Below, in pieces: positions 8,029-16,825 of a stretch of 64,000 bases of DNA (its first letter is position 1; each line of letters begins with the position of its first letter). The stretch spans positions 1-64,000 of the forward strand of contig NZ_LUKZ01000001.1 in the NCBI RefSeq assembly GCF_001633105.1, read 5' to 3'. The position numbers and the translations under genes were made by a program. The DNA comes from Acidovorax sp. GW101-3H11 (lineage in GTDB: Bacteria; Pseudomonadota; Gammaproteobacteria; Burkholderiales; Burkholderiaceae_C). The notes under the pieces were generated by a model, which was not told where the DNA came from, made no database searches, and saw only the letters and a program-made list of their open reading frames with translations.

Positions 8029-8967
8029 TTAAACCTCTCCACCCGCTCTCACCGCAGGCACCACCGCCAGCTCCGGCTGCAGCACCAGCCGGTGCGCACC
8101 GCTATAACAAACAAAACGGCGGTTGGTGGCCCGCCCGATGGCGCACAGGCCCAGCTGCTGCGCCACCGCGTGGCCCATCTGGGTCATGCCGCTGCGCGAG
8201 ACCACGATGGGCACGCCCATCTGGGCGGATTTGATGACCATCTCGCTGGTGAGGCGGCCCGTGGTGTAGAAAACTTTGTCGGTGCCGGACATGGGCGCGG
8301 CAGAAGCGTTGTCCGACGCCACTCCATCGGCTGCGGCAGCTTCCGGGTTCATCCACATCCAGCCCGCAATGGTGTCGATGGCATTGTGGCGGCCCACGTC
8401 TTCCACAAAGGTCAGTAGCTCCTCGCCCTGGAACAACGCGCAGCCGTGCACGGAGCCTGCGGATTTGTAGGTGCTCTCCTTGAGCCGGATGGCGTTGACG
8501 ATGCCGTAGAGCTGGGCCTGCGTCAGCTGTGCATCGGGCAGCGCAATGCGGTCCACCTCGTCCATCAGGCCGCCAAACACGCTGCCCTGGCCGCAGCCGG
8601 TGGTGACCACCTTGCTGGCGGTGCGTTCCTCAATACGGGCAATGCCGTGGCGCGTGCGCACAGCGGCGGCGTGCACCTCCCAGTCCACAGTGATCGATTC
8701 GATGTCGAACACCGATTCGACCAGCCGCTGGTTGCGCAGATAGCCCAGCACCAGCAGCTCGGGCTGCGCGCCCAGCGTCATCAGGGTGACCAGCTCGCGC
8801 TTGTCCACATAGATGGTGAGGGGTCGCTCGGCGGGGATCTGCACCTGTTCGGTTTCGCCCCGTTCGTTGACGACCTCCACATGGTGGGTGAGCGGCGCCT
8901 GGGCCTGCGTGAGGCGCGGCAGCATGGGAAGAGAAGGTGTTTGAAGAGACGGCGATGAGCGGGTCAT
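8029..8967 (-). CDS. fdhD: FdhD, sulfurtransferase for formate dehydrogenase activation
   Basis: The protein is 312 aa. FdhD passes sulfur from a cysteine desulfurase to the molybdenum cofactor of formate dehydrogenase. Family landmarks are TTGCGQGSVF (the loop that carries the reactive cysteine), SVHGCALF, FVEDVGRHNAIDTIAG and YTTGRLTSEMVIKSA. In the reactive loop the sequence is CGQG, so the second cysteine of the CxxC pair known from E. coli FdhD is absent. A 20-residue insertion after GWMWMN (rich in Ala, Asp, Ser) is non-conserved. It lies apart from the formate dehydrogenase genes, separated by the EAL gene on the other strand. It presumably serves both formate dehydrogenases encoded at 11-25 kb. 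Confidence 0.93.
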   Translation of the reverse strand: MTRSSPSLQTPSLPMLPRLTQAQAPLTHHVEVVNERGETEQVQIPAERPLTIYVDKRELVTLMTLGAQPELLVLGYLRNQRLVESVFDIESITVDWEVHAAAVRTRHGIARIEERTASKVVTTGCGQGSVFGGLMDEVDRIALPDAQLTQAQLYGIVNAIRLKESTYKSAGSVHGCALFQGEELLTFVEDVGRHNAIDTIAGWMWMNPEAAAADGVASDNASAAPMSGTDKVFYTTGRLTSEMVIKSAQMGVPIVVSRSGMTQMGHAVAQQLGLCAIGRATNRRFVCYSGAHRLVLQPELAVVPAVRAGGEV

Positions 8968-9254
8968 AAAAGGAATATACGCACTCCCGGCATTTTCAGA
9001 GCCCTTTGAGCAGTCTCTCCAGGTTCTTCTATGGTCAACAACCCGTCTTCAGCCACGAAAAGCCGGGCTCCACCACCCAACACCAGCACCTGGAACCACC
9101 GCTGTAAGCCAGGCACAGGGCCGATACACGCCACCGAGGGGAGAAAAAGCGGGCTGCGGCGGCATTCAAATGCTAGTCTCTGGCGACTGGGTCCTCCTGC
9201 TCGCGGCTTGGAGCGGCCCATCCCCCGCAGGTAGCGCAATTCGGGAGAGTTTCA
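8968..9254. other. Divergent intergenic region fdhD / EAL gene
   Basis: This 287-base gap must hold the promoters of two divergently transcribed genes. A GTATATTCC sequence lies close to the fdhD start. The EAL gene has a GGGAGAG ribosome-binding site about eight bases before its ATG. I see no repeat, RNA gene or clear operator here. Confidence 0.4.
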
Positions 9255-10844
9255 ATGCCATCAATGCGGCGCCGAGTCGTCATTCTGTACAGCATCGGGC
9301 TGGCAGCCATCATGGTGCCCATACTGGCAGCCATTTTGCTGGCGGCGTACATGAGCGTGGACCGGCAGCGCGACCGGGCCAGCGCCATGGCGGCAGACAT
9401 TTTGCATCGCTCTCACAAGGTGAGCGATCAACTGGCGCATGTCTTTGCTGAGCTGAGCACCCGCCAGACGCCGGAGCCTTGCGCGGAGCCAAACCTCAAT
9501 CTCATGCGCAAACTGGTGATCCAGTCGAACCTTCTTCTCGACGTGGGCTACGTTGCGGATGAGCAGCTCGTCTGCTCCTCATTCGGGTCGATCGGCTATC
9601 GCCTGGGGCCCAAATCCTATGTGAGTGCTGCAGGCTACAACATCTGGACCCAGTTCGAACATCCGCTGCTTCCGGGGTCCAGGCTGGTCGTTACCGGTGA
9701 CACAAAGACTGGTTTCGCCGCGCTGGTGCATGAAGGGACTGTTCTTGATGGAGCAGCACTGGACAAAAAACTGACTTACGGTGTGCTGGGAGTGGGCCGC
9801 AGGAAGGAAATTTTCCACAACGGATTGTTCGATCCTTCATGGTTGGACAAGGTCGGCAACAAGTACGAGACCAGCTTCTTCGATGGCGCGAGCGTGGTCG
9901 CATGGAAGCGTTCAGACCGCTATGACTATGCCGCCTACGTGGCGATTCCGCGCAGTGAGATCGAGCACGATGGGTGGCGCGTATTGCTTGTGCTTCTGCC
10001 CATCGGCATCGGCGCAGCGGGGGTTCTGGCCTTTGTCGTCGCGCAATTGGTCCGCATCAACGGTGCTCTGCCTGCGGCCCTGCGCGTTGCACTGAAGCGC
10101 GGCGAGTTCTTCCTCGTCTACCAGCCCATCGTGGACTTGCGCACCAAGGAGTGGGTCGGTGCCGAAGCCTTGCTGCGGTGGCGCAAAAGCACCGGGGAAT
10201 TTGTCAGCCCGGATGTTTTCATTCCCGTTGCCGAGCGCAACCGTCTGATCGAGCGCATCACGCAAAGAGTCCTGGAGCTGGTCGCCTCCGATGCAGCGGA
10301 TCTGCTGCGCAAGCGGCCGGATTTTCACGTGGCGGTGAACCTCTCGGCGCAGGACATCTGCAATCCAGACATTTGTGCCCGCTTGCGCGCAATCACCACC
10401 ACCATGGGCATCAACAACCAGTGCATTCATATTGAGGCCACAGAGCGGGTCTTCCTTCACGCGGAACAAGCACGAAAGTCCGTGGAAGCATTGCGCGCCC
10501 AAGGGCACCTGGTAGCGATCGATGATTTTGGTACGGGCTATTCCAGCCTTTCCTATCTCACCGAATTCAAGATGGACAGCCTGAAGATCGACAAGTGCTT
10601 TGTCGGCACCATCGGCCAGCACGCGGTGACGAGCCACGTCATCGGGCACATCATCGAGATGGCCAAGTCGCTGGAGTTGAAGATGATTGCAGAAGGCATC
10701 GAGACCGAGGAGCAGGCCGAGTATCTGCGCGCGCACGGCGTGCAATTCGGACAGGGCTGGCTCTTCTCCAAGCCCATGCCGATGCACGAGTTGGTTGAGC
10801 AGTTGGCCTCGCGCCGCTCACCCGAACGACCTGTTGGCTCCTAG
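9255..10844 (+). CDS. CSS-domain EAL cyclic-di-GMP phosphodiesterase
   Basis: This 529-residue inner-membrane protein has a transmembrane helix at about 8-31, a periplasmic CSS domain with the motif CSSFG at 107-111, and a second helix at about 242-265. A cytoplasmic EAL domain runs from about 275 to 525. The catalytic signature is EALLRWR (Glu304). Also present are NLSAQDI, IEATER, DDFGTGYSSLSYL and AEGIETEEQAEYLRAHG. All of these suggest an active phosphodiesterase that degrades c-di-GMP to pGpG. In known CSS-EAL proteins the redox state of the periplasmic cysteine controls activity and proteolysis. That suggests it senses periplasmic redox state, which is inference. The ATG follows GGGAGAG. 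It is a single-gene unit pointing into the end of the formate dehydrogenase operon. Confidence 0.93.
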   Translation: MPSMRRRVVILYSIGLAAIMVPILAAILLAAYMSVDRQRDRASAMAADILHRSHKVSDQLAHVFAELSTRQTPEPCAEPNLNLMRKLVIQSNLLLDVGYVADEQLVCSSFGSIGYRLGPKSYVSAAGYNIWTQFEHPLLPGSRLVVTGDTKTGFAALVHEGTVLDGAALDKKLTYGVLGVGRRKEIFHNGLFDPSWLDKVGNKYETSFFDGASVVAWKRSDRYDYAAYVAIPRSEIEHDGWRVLLVLLPIGIGAAGVLAFVVAQLVRINGALPAALRVALKRGEFFLVYQPIVDLRTKEWVGAEALLRWRKSTGEFVSPDVFIPVAERNRLIERITQRVLELVASDAADLLRKRPDFHVAVNLSAQDICNPDICARLRAITTTMGINNQCIHIEATERVFLHAEQARKSVEALRAQGHLVAIDDFGTGYSSLSYLTEFKMDSLKIDKCFVGTIGQHAVTSHVIGHIIEMAKSLELKMIAEGIETEEQAEYLRAHGVQFGQGWLFSKPMPMHELVEQLASRRSPERPVGS

Positions 10845-10914
10845 ATGCGAGAGACCGCGCTCGGCACACTGCCCAGTCTGGCCCGCCCGCGTCACTGGCC
10901 GCAGGGAGTAGCTG

Positions 10915-10951
10915 AAAAACAAAAGCCGCGCCACCAGCGGGGACGCGGCTT
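10915..10951 (-). terminator. Rho-independent terminator of the membrane formate dehydrogenase operon
   Basis: An eight-base perfect stem (AAGCCGCG 10923-10930 pairing with CGCGGCTT 10944-10951) is followed on the minus strand by the T-rich TTTTGTTTTT tract at 10915-10924. It sits 33 bases past the last gene of the minus-strand operon. The stem may also stop plus-strand transcripts from the EAL gene, but there it lacks a T tract. Confidence 0.75.
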
Positions 10952-10984
10952 GTAGCCCAACGGGCTGATCAAGGGCCAGTGTGC

Positions 10985-11374
10985 TCAGGACTTGGATGCG
11001 GGCGTGGCCGCTGCTGCTGGCACCTGGGTGCTGGGTGGGCTGCTGGCCGTGCCGGGTGGCGAATGGGCGCCAGCGGCTTCGGCAGGTTTGGCGGCGGGGG
11101 GCGTGTAGGCAAAGGGGCCCGGGTCGGCACAGGCAGCGCCTGCGGCGGCAGGCTTGGCCGATGGCGTGGTCTTGCGGTAATGCGCGGCCACCTTGTCTTG
11201 CGAGAGGCAGAGCTTGTAGTTGTCCACCTTGCCTGCCCAGGCGGTCTTGGCAGCGGCTTCTGCAGCCTTGGCAGCGGCCTCGGGCGACGGGGCGGGCAGC
11301 TTGGCGGATGCCAGGGTGCACACACCTGCCGCGCACAATGCCAGCGCCAAGGATCGGATGATTCGTGTCGTCAT
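10985..11374 (-). CDS. Small exported Ala/Pro-rich protein at the end of the formate dehydrogenase operon
   Basis: The protein is 129 aa. It has a signal peptide (MTTRIIRSLALALCAAGVCTL, probable cleavage after ASA). A short conserved-looking segment follows (AWAGKVDNYKLCLSQDKVAAHYRK, Cys pair with a later GAACADPGPF), then a low-complexity Pro/Ala/Ser tail. The start ATG 11374 has GAGGA eight bases upstream, overlapping the stop of the gamma-subunit gene. An in-frame ATG at 11389 is less likely. I do not recognise a family. Two cysteines in the folded part could form a disulfide in the periplasm. Its position suggests a role in, or co-expression with, the formate dehydrogenase. Confidence 0.8.
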   Translation of the reverse strand: MTTRIIRSLALALCAAGVCTLASAKLPAPSPEAAAKAAEAAAKTAWAGKVDNYKLCLSQDKVAAHYRKTTPSAKPAAAGAACADPGPFAYTPPAAKPAEAAGAHSPPGTASSPPSTQVPAAAATPASKS

Positions 11375-11385
11375 GGTGCGGGTCC

Positions 11386-12600
11386 TCATACCTGTGCGGG
11401 CTGCTGGCCCGCAGATGCTGTGGCGGCATCGGCCGCTGGCTGGCTGGCGCTGCGCTGGCGCGGGATCTTGCCGGCCTGCACATCGTCGTACCAGAGTTCG
11501 TGGTGTTCCTTGGCCCAGCCTTCGCTCACATAGCCGGTGCGCATGGCCTTGTAAGCGCCCTTCATGCCCACCGTGCCGATGTAGATGTGGCCGCAGATCA
11601 GCGCCATCATCCAGATGGCCAGGGTGGCGTGGATCATGTGGGCGATCTGCATGTCACCACGCACGTCGCCAAAGCCAGGAATGAGCTTGTCGAGCACCAG
11701 GCCCGTGGCCACCACCAAGATGCCGGGGATGGTGATGCCCCACCAAAAGAGGCCTTTCTCGCCCGCGTTGAAGCGGTGCGAAGGCACCTCGTGGTCGCCC
11801 TTGCCCAGCATGCCACCGCCTTTGGCCAGCCAGACAACGTCGGCGCGGTTGGCAATGTTGTCCTTGATGAAGGTGAGGATGATCACCAGCAGCGACACGG
11901 CAAACAGCGGGCCCACAAAGTTGTGCACATTCTTGAGCGCATAGGTCAACCAGCCAAACAGCGCGGTCCCCAGGATGGGCAACAGGAAGAACTTGCCAAA
12001 CGCCATCACGATGCCGGAGATGGCCAGCGCGATGAAAGCAAACGCATTGGCCCAGTGGGCCGCGCGCTCGAACGGGGTGAAACGCTCGATGCGGCGGGGG
12101 CCGGTGCCGTCGGGGTGCTCATGCCCCAGCGGACCCTTCACAAAGTAGAAGATGCCCAGGGCCAGCAGCACGATGGCAAACAGCGCCGCGCCGTAGGGAA
12201 TGATCCAGTGGTTGCGCACCTGGCGCCATGCCTCGCCCGCGTTGGTGTAGCGCGAACCGGGGTACTGCACAAACGGCTGGATCAGGTTGCCCGCCTCGGG
12301 CGCCTGGGTTGTGGGCAGGCTGCTGTAGCCGGCCACGCCCTGCCCCACCTGGCGCCACATGGGCGCGTTGTTGCCGGGCTGCACCTTGGCGCGCTCGCCA
12401 TTGGTCTGCTCAGCGTACTTGGGGTCGGCACTGGCGTCGGGTTTGACTTCGAAGATGTTCTGGCTCTGGATGCCACCGGGCGCAGGCGCTGCAGCAGGGG
12501 CCGCAGCCGCTGCCGCTGGCGCCTGCTGCGCAAACGCAGCACCACCCGACAACCCGGCCAGACCCGCCACCAGGGCCAAGGACCACACGATGTGTTTCAT
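11386..12600 (-). CDS. Formate dehydrogenase gamma subunit (cytochrome b556)
   Basis: The protein is 404 aa. An N-terminal signal peptide (KHIVWSLALVAGLAGLSGGAAFA) precedes a periplasmic Ala/Pro-rich stretch of about 120 residues. Five membrane helices follow: NHWIIPYGAALFAIVLLALG, AHWANAFAFIALAISGIVM, a segment around NFVGPLFAVSLLVIILT, WWGITIPGILVVATGLVL and IHATLAIWMMALICGHIYIG. Histidines in HWANAF, KNVHNFVG, HMIHATLAI and GHIYIG are candidate haem b ligands. The subunit passes electrons from the Fe-S subunit to quinone. Start ATG 12600 follows the lipoprotein gene by eight bases. The C-terminal tail (EHHELWYDD) is typical of the FDH3-type gamma subunit. Confidence 0.9.
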   Translation of the reverse strand: MKHIVWSLALVAGLAGLSGGAAFAQQAPAAAAAAPAAAPAPGGIQSQNIFEVKPDASADPKYAEQTNGERAKVQPGNNAPMWRQVGQGVAGYSSLPTTQAPEAGNLIQPFVQYPGSRYTNAGEAWRQVRNHWIIPYGAALFAIVLLALGIFYFVKGPLGHEHPDGTGPRRIERFTPFERAAHWANAFAFIALAISGIVMAFGKFFLLPILGTALFGWLTYALKNVHNFVGPLFAVSLLVIILTFIKDNIANRADVVWLAKGGGMLGKGDHEVPSHRFNAGEKGLFWWGITIPGILVVATGLVLDKLIPGFGDVRGDMQIAHMIHATLAIWMMALICGHIYIGTVGMKGAYKAMRTGYVSEGWAKEHHELWYDDVQAGKIPRQRSASQPAADAATASAGQQPAQV

Positions 12601-12608
12601 GGTGGGCC

Positions 12609-12848
12609 TCACTTGGTTTGGGTGCGGGTGTACTCGTTCTGGCCGTACTGCTGGCGGGCCTTCAGCTGGGCTTCCCAGCTGGCTTTGTCGCCCGCCTTCC
12701 AGCCCGGCTCGGTGAAGTTGCTGCCGGTGCCTGCGTAGGGCACGGCATCGCTGCGGATGCCTGCTCCGGTCTGCGGCTTTTCGCCGCAGGCAGTCAAAGT
12801 GCCCAGGGCCAGAGCGGCGATGGCGATGAGTTGAAGGCGATGGGTCAT
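12609..12848 (-). CDS. Small lipoprotein between the beta and gamma formate dehydrogenase genes
   Basis: The protein is 79 aa with a lipoprotein signal (MTHRLQLIAIAALALGTLTACG, lipobox LTAC). A short mature part contains FTEPGWKAGDKASWEAQLKA. The ATG overlaps the stop of the Fe-S subunit gene (ATGA, 12845-12848), so it is translated together with it. I know no function. Similar small proteins occur at this place in FDH3-type operons of beta-proteobacteria as far as I recall. Its conserved W/G-rich motif could dock on the dehydrogenase at the outer face of the membrane. Confidence 0.8.
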   Translation of the reverse strand: MTHRLQLIAIAALALGTLTACGEKPQTGAGIRSDAVPYAGTGSNFTEPGWKAGDKASWEAQLKARQQYGQNEYTRTQTK

Positions 12849-13462
12849 GACTTGCCTCCTGCAGGCTGGCCTGCCTGTTGCGAACCGTAGGCCGTGCCCC
12901 AGCCCCACACTTCGGCGCCCTTGCCACGCTGCACCACACGGTTGCGGAAGATGTCGGCAACCACGTCGCCATCACCGGCCAGCAGCGCCTTGGTGGAGCA
13001 CATTTCTGCACAGGCGGGCAGCTTGCCTTCGGCCAGGCGGTTGCGGCCGTATTTTTCAAACTCGGCCTGGCTGCCGTGGGTCTCGGGGCCACCGGCGCAG
13101 AAGGTGCATTTGTCCATCTTGCCGCGCACGCCAAAGGTGCCTTGCGACGGGAACTGCGGTGCGCCAAACGGGCAGGCGTAGCTGCAGTAGCCGCAGCCGA
13201 TGCACACGTCCTTGTCGTGCAACACCACACCTTCTTCGGTGCGATAGAAGCAGTTGACGGGGCACACGGCCATGCAAGGTGCGTCGCTGCAATGCATGCA
13301 GGCCACCGAGATGGATTTTTCGCCGGGCACACCGTCGTTGAGCGTGACCACGCGGCGGCGGTTCACGCCCCAGGGCACCTCGTGCTCGTTCTTGCAGGCG
13401 GTCACGCAGCCGTTGCACTCAATGCAGCGCTCTGCGTCACAGATGAATTTCATTCGTGCCAT
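12845..13462 (-). CDS. fdh3B: Formate dehydrogenase beta subunit, ferredoxin type (FDH3)
   Basis: The protein is 205 aa. Four 4Fe-4S cluster motifs are visible: CIECNGCVTAC near residue 15; CMHCSDAPCMAVCP; CIGCGYCSYACPFGAP; and the split set CTFCAGG with CAEMC. It carries electrons from the catalytic subunit to cytochrome b. No signal peptide is present, which fits export in complex with the Tat-borne alpha subunit. The start ATG 13462 has AGGAG six bases upstream. It is preceded by the alpha subunit gene (23 bases gap) and overlaps the lipoprotein gene by four bases. Confidence 0.95.
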   Translation of the reverse strand: MARMKFICDAERCIECNGCVTACKNEHEVPWGVNRRRVVTLNDGVPGEKSISVACMHCSDAPCMAVCPVNCFYRTEEGVVLHDKDVCIGCGYCSYACPFGAPQFPSQGTFGVRGKMDKCTFCAGGPETHGSQAEFEKYGRNRLAEGKLPACAEMCSTKALLAGDGDVVADIFRNRVVQRGKGAEVWGWGTAYGSQQAGQPAGGKS

Positions 13463-13485
13463 GTGTGTCTCCTTGCGTGGCGCGA

Positions 13486-16455
13486 TCAGGCGCGTTCCAC
13501 GTTGCAGATCGTGGTCTTGGTTTCTTGCATCATGGTCACGCTGTCGTAGCCATACGTCGTTGCGGTGTTGACGGCCTCGCCGCGCACCACAGGCGCCGCG
13601 CCCTTGGGGTAATACGCCAGCATGTCCGCGCCCTGCCAGCGGCCCGAGAAGTGGAACGGCATCCACACCGTGTCGGGGGCCACGCGCTCAGTGACCAGCG
13701 CCTGCACATTGAGCCGCGCGCCCGTGGGCGAGCTGAGCCACACACGCTCGCCGTTGCGGATGCCCCGGTCGGCAGCGGTCTTGGGGTTGATCTCGACAAA
13801 CGACTCCTGCTGCAGTTCGGCCAGCCAGGGGTTGGAGCGGGTTTCCTCGCCGCCGCCTTCGTACTCGACCAGGCGGCCCGAGCTCATGATCAGCGGGAAT
13901 TTCTCATGCACCTTGTCGGCCACGTTCTTCTCCTGCACGCTCTTGTACAGCGTGGGCAGGCGCCAGAAAGCCTTCTTGTCATCGTGGGTCGGGTACTTGG
14001 CCATGAGGTCGGGCCGGGTGCCATACAGCGGCTCACGGTGCTGCGGAATCGCATCGGGGAAGTTCCACACCACGGCGCGCGCCTTGGCGTTGCCAAACGG
14101 GTGGCAGCCATGCTTGAGGGCCACGCGGATGATCGCGCCCGTGGGGTCGGTCTTCCAATTCTTGCCTTCGGCCTTGGCCTTCTCGGCGTCGCTCAGGTCG
14201 TCCCACCAGCCCAGCTTTTTCAGCAGCACATGGTCGAACTCGGGGTAGCCCGTGGTGATTTCGCAGCCCACGGAGTGCGAGCCATCCTCGGCCAGCAGGT
14301 TGACGCCGTCTTTTTCCACACCGAAGTTGGCGCGGAAGTTGCCGCCACCCTCCATCACATGCTTGGAGGTGTCGTACAGGTTGGGTGAACCGGGGTGCTT
14401 GAGTTCGGGCGTGCCGTAGCAAGGCCAGGGCAGGCCGAAATAGTCGCCACCAAAGTCGTAGCCGGTTTCCTTGTCTTTGCCGCCCTTGGCCTTCAAGGTC
14501 TTCACGTCGAACAAATGCATGTTCTTCATGTGGGCCTTCAGGCGCTCGGGGCTTTGGCCGGTGTAGCCAATGGTCCAGACCGACTTGTTGATTTCGCGCA
14601 GGATGTCTTCGACCATGGGCTCGTCCATGCCCTTGACCTTCTGCATCTTGTAGTTCTTGGACAGCTCGGCCGCAAAGCCCAGCTTCTCGGCGAACTGGTG
14701 CATGATCATGTGGTCCGAGCGGCTCTCCCACAGCGGCTCGATCACCTTCTCGCGCCATTGCAGCGACCGGTTGGATGCCGTGCACGAGCCACTGGTCTCG
14801 AACTGCGTGGCAGCGGGCAGCAGGTACACCGCGCGGTTGGGGTTCAAGTCCTCGGCCTTGCCGGGCATGGCAGCCATCGCGGCCGTGGCCGACGGATACG
14901 GGTCCACCACCACCAGCAGGTCCAACTTGTCCATGGCGCGCTTCATTTCGAGGCCACGGGTTTGCGAGTTGGGCGCATGGCCCCAGAAGAACACGCCGCG
15001 CAGGTTGGAGTCCTGGTCGATCAGCTCGTTCTTCTCCAGCACACCGTCGATCCAGCGCGACACGGTGATGCCACTCTTGGTCATCATCGCGGGCGATGCG
15101 TACTGCTTCTTGATCCATTCAAAGTCCACACCCCACACGGCCGCGAAGTGCTTCCACGAGCCTTCGGCCAGGCCGTAGTAGCCGGGCAGCGAGTCGGGGT
15201 TGGGGCCCACATCGGTCGCGCCCTGCACGTTGTCGTGGCCCCGGAAGATGTTGGTGCCGCCGCCGCTCTTGCCCACATTGCCCAGTGCCAGTTGCAGGAT
15301 GCACGAGGCGCGCACCATGGCGTTGCCGATGGTGTGCTGCGTCTGGCCCATGCACCACACGATGGTGCCGGGGTTGTTGTCGTGCAGCATCTTGGCGACC
15401 TTGAACATCTGGTCTTCCTTGACGCCGCAGGCCTCTTCCACCTTGTCAGGCGTCCACTTGGCCAGCACGTCCTCACGCACCTTGTCCATGCCATAGACAC
15501 GGTCGTGGATGTACTTCTTGTCTTCCCAGCCGTTCTTGAAGATGTGGTACAGCAGGCCGAACAGGAACGGGATGTCGGTGCCCGAGCGGATGCGCACGTA
15601 TTCATCGGCCTTGGCGGCGGTGCGGGTGAAGCGCGGGTCCACCACGATCATCTTGCAGCCGGTTTCCTTGGCATGCAGCATGTGCAGCATGCTCACCGGG
15701 TGGGCCTCTGCCGCATTCGAGCCGATGTACAGAGCGACCTTGCTGTTCTGCATGTCGTTGTACGAATTGGTCATGGCGCCGTAGCCCCATGTGTTGGCCA
15801 CACCCGCCACGGTGGTCGAGTGGCAGATGCGCGCCTGGTGGTCGCAGTTGTTGGTGCCCCAGAAGCTCACGAACTTGCGCAGCAGGTAGGCCTGTTCGTT
15901 GTTGTGCTTGGACGAGCCCACAAAGTACACGCTGTCGGGGCCGCTGGCCTTGCGCAGCTCCTGCATCTTGGCGGTGATTTCGTTCAGGGCCGTGTCCCAG
16001 CTGATGCGCTCGTACTTGCCGTTGACCAGCTTCATGGGATAGCGCAGGCGGTATTCGCCGTGGCCGTGCTCGCGCAGTGCCGCACCCTTGGCGCAGTGGG
16101 CGCCCAGGTTGATGGGCGAGTCAAACACGGGCTCTTGCCGCACCCACACGCCGTTTTCGACCACCGCATCCACCGCGCAGCCCACCGAGCAGTGGGTGCA
16201 GATAGTGCGGCGCACCTCGATCTTGCTGTCACCGATGGCGACCTTGGCACCTTCGGCAGCGCTGGATTTCTTGACCAGCGCAAGCTGGGATGCGGCGATG
16301 CCGACACCGACCCCCAGGCCGGAGCGGCGCAGGAACGAGCGCCGGTCCATGGTGGGCAGGGCCTGGGACAGACCCCGGCGCAGGCTGTGAACAAAGGGCG
16401 ATGCAGAGGCGCTGGTGCTCTGCGCGGCGTGGGAGGACTTCTTGGTTAGCAACAT
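13486..16455 (-). CDS. Formate dehydrogenase alpha subunit, Tat-exported molybdopterin enzyme (cysteine form)
   Basis: The protein is 989 aa and is the catalytic subunit. It has a Tat signal (DRRSFLRRSGLGVGVGIAAS at about residues 37-56, after a longer than usual n-region). The 4Fe-4S motif CTHCSVGC, with a distant AHCAKGAA cysteine, follows. The bis-MGD domain holds the active-site ligand Cys in RICHSTTVAGVANTWG, where E. coli FdnG has selenocysteine. Further motifs are IGSNAAEAHP, GQTQHTIGNAMVRA and FFWGHAPNSQTRG. The enzyme oxidises formate to CO2 in the periplasm. I keep ATG 16455. A start at MDRRSF (16350) would give a more standard Tat signal. Ribosome-binding sites are weak at both. 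It lies 13 bases after the Tat-peptide gene. Confidence 0.95.
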   Translation of the reverse strand: MLLTKKSSHAAQSTSASASPFVHSLRRGLSQALPTMDRRSFLRRSGLGVGVGIAASQLALVKKSSAAEGAKVAIGDSKIEVRRTICTHCSVGCAVDAVVENGVWVRQEPVFDSPINLGAHCAKGAALREHGHGEYRLRYPMKLVNGKYERISWDTALNEITAKMQELRKASGPDSVYFVGSSKHNNEQAYLLRKFVSFWGTNNCDHQARICHSTTVAGVANTWGYGAMTNSYNDMQNSKVALYIGSNAAEAHPVSMLHMLHAKETGCKMIVVDPRFTRTAAKADEYVRIRSGTDIPFLFGLLYHIFKNGWEDKKYIHDRVYGMDKVREDVLAKWTPDKVEEACGVKEDQMFKVAKMLHDNNPGTIVWCMGQTQHTIGNAMVRASCILQLALGNVGKSGGGTNIFRGHDNVQGATDVGPNPDSLPGYYGLAEGSWKHFAAVWGVDFEWIKKQYASPAMMTKSGITVSRWIDGVLEKNELIDQDSNLRGVFFWGHAPNSQTRGLEMKRAMDKLDLLVVVDPYPSATAAMAAMPGKAEDLNPNRAVYLLPAATQFETSGSCTASNRSLQWREKVIEPLWESRSDHMIMHQFAEKLGFAAELSKNYKMQKVKGMDEPMVEDILREINKSVWTIGYTGQSPERLKAHMKNMHLFDVKTLKAKGGKDKETGYDFGGDYFGLPWPCYGTPELKHPGSPNLYDTSKHVMEGGGNFRANFGVEKDGVNLLAEDGSHSVGCEITTGYPEFDHVLLKKLGWWDDLSDAEKAKAEGKNWKTDPTGAIIRVALKHGCHPFGNAKARAVVWNFPDAIPQHREPLYGTRPDLMAKYPTHDDKKAFWRLPTLYKSVQEKNVADKVHEKFPLIMSSGRLVEYEGGGEETRSNPWLAELQQESFVEINPKTAADRGIRNGERVWLSSPTGARLNVQALVTERVAPDTVWMPFHFSGRWQGADMLAYYPKGAAPVVRGEAVNTATTYGYDSVTMMQETKTTICNVERA

Positions 16456-16468
16456 GGCACGCCCCGCT

Positions 16469-16678
16469 TCAGAGTTGGGTGGTCTTGTAGTACTGCTTCA
16501 CGTGCGCAGACAGGTGGTAGCCACCGCCTTTTTCTGGCGCCACCCGAGCGGGTTCAGACACGACGGCATCTGAGGGAACTACATGGGGGAGTGCCACGAC
16601 GGCTGCGGCTGCAGCCCCGACGGTGGCAGCGCCGGAGAAGAAGCTCCGGCGTGAGGAATTGGGCTGGCTGTTCTGCAT
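16469..16678 (-). CDS. Formate dehydrogenase region Tat-target small protein
   Basis: The protein is 69 aa, starting MQNSQPNSSRRSFFSGAAT with a twin-arginine signal (SRRSFFSG), a hydrophobic Ala/Val stretch and a short tail (GGGYHLSAHVKQYYKTTQL). It matches the TIGR02811-type family of tiny Tat-signal proteins found next to formate dehydrogenase genes. The function is unknown. Proposals are a chaperone-like or delta-like role. It is the first gene of the minus-strand structural operon and is followed by the alpha subunit after 13 bases. The start is supported by a GGAGACAAGC element directly upstream. Confidence 0.85.
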   Translation of the reverse strand: MQNSQPNSSRRSFFSGAATVGAAAAAVVALPHVVPSDAVVSEPARVAPEKGGGYHLSAHVKQYYKTTQL

Positions 16679-16825
16679 GCTTGTCTCCAGAATGGCTGGC
16701 AGCTATGAAACGGAATTCATACAGTCTATGTCAGTGTGTAAAAGCCTGCAATCGAGCTTTACACCTCCCACTAAGACACTCATCTTTTGTAGCAACCTGA
16801 GCAGGCTTTTCGAGCCTCCCAGAGG
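16679..16825 (-). promoter_or_regulatory. Probable promoter region of the membrane formate dehydrogenase operon
   Basis: This 147-base gap splits the maturation genes (TorD etc.) from the structural genes and is AT-richer than its surroundings. On the minus strand it has TTTACA and, 15 bases on, TATGAA, a sub-optimal -35/-10 pair, about 45 bases before the start codon. An AGGCT/AGCCT small hairpin lies close to the TorD stop. The promoter is inference. Confidence 0.4.

Noticed and set aside
14395-16449. 684-residue plus-strand frame opposite the formate dehydrogenase alpha gene
   Set aside because: It is the antisense shadow of a clear molybdopterin enzyme. Its composition (very rich in His, Val, Gly, Ala) is that of reverse-complement GC-rich code and no family motif is seen.
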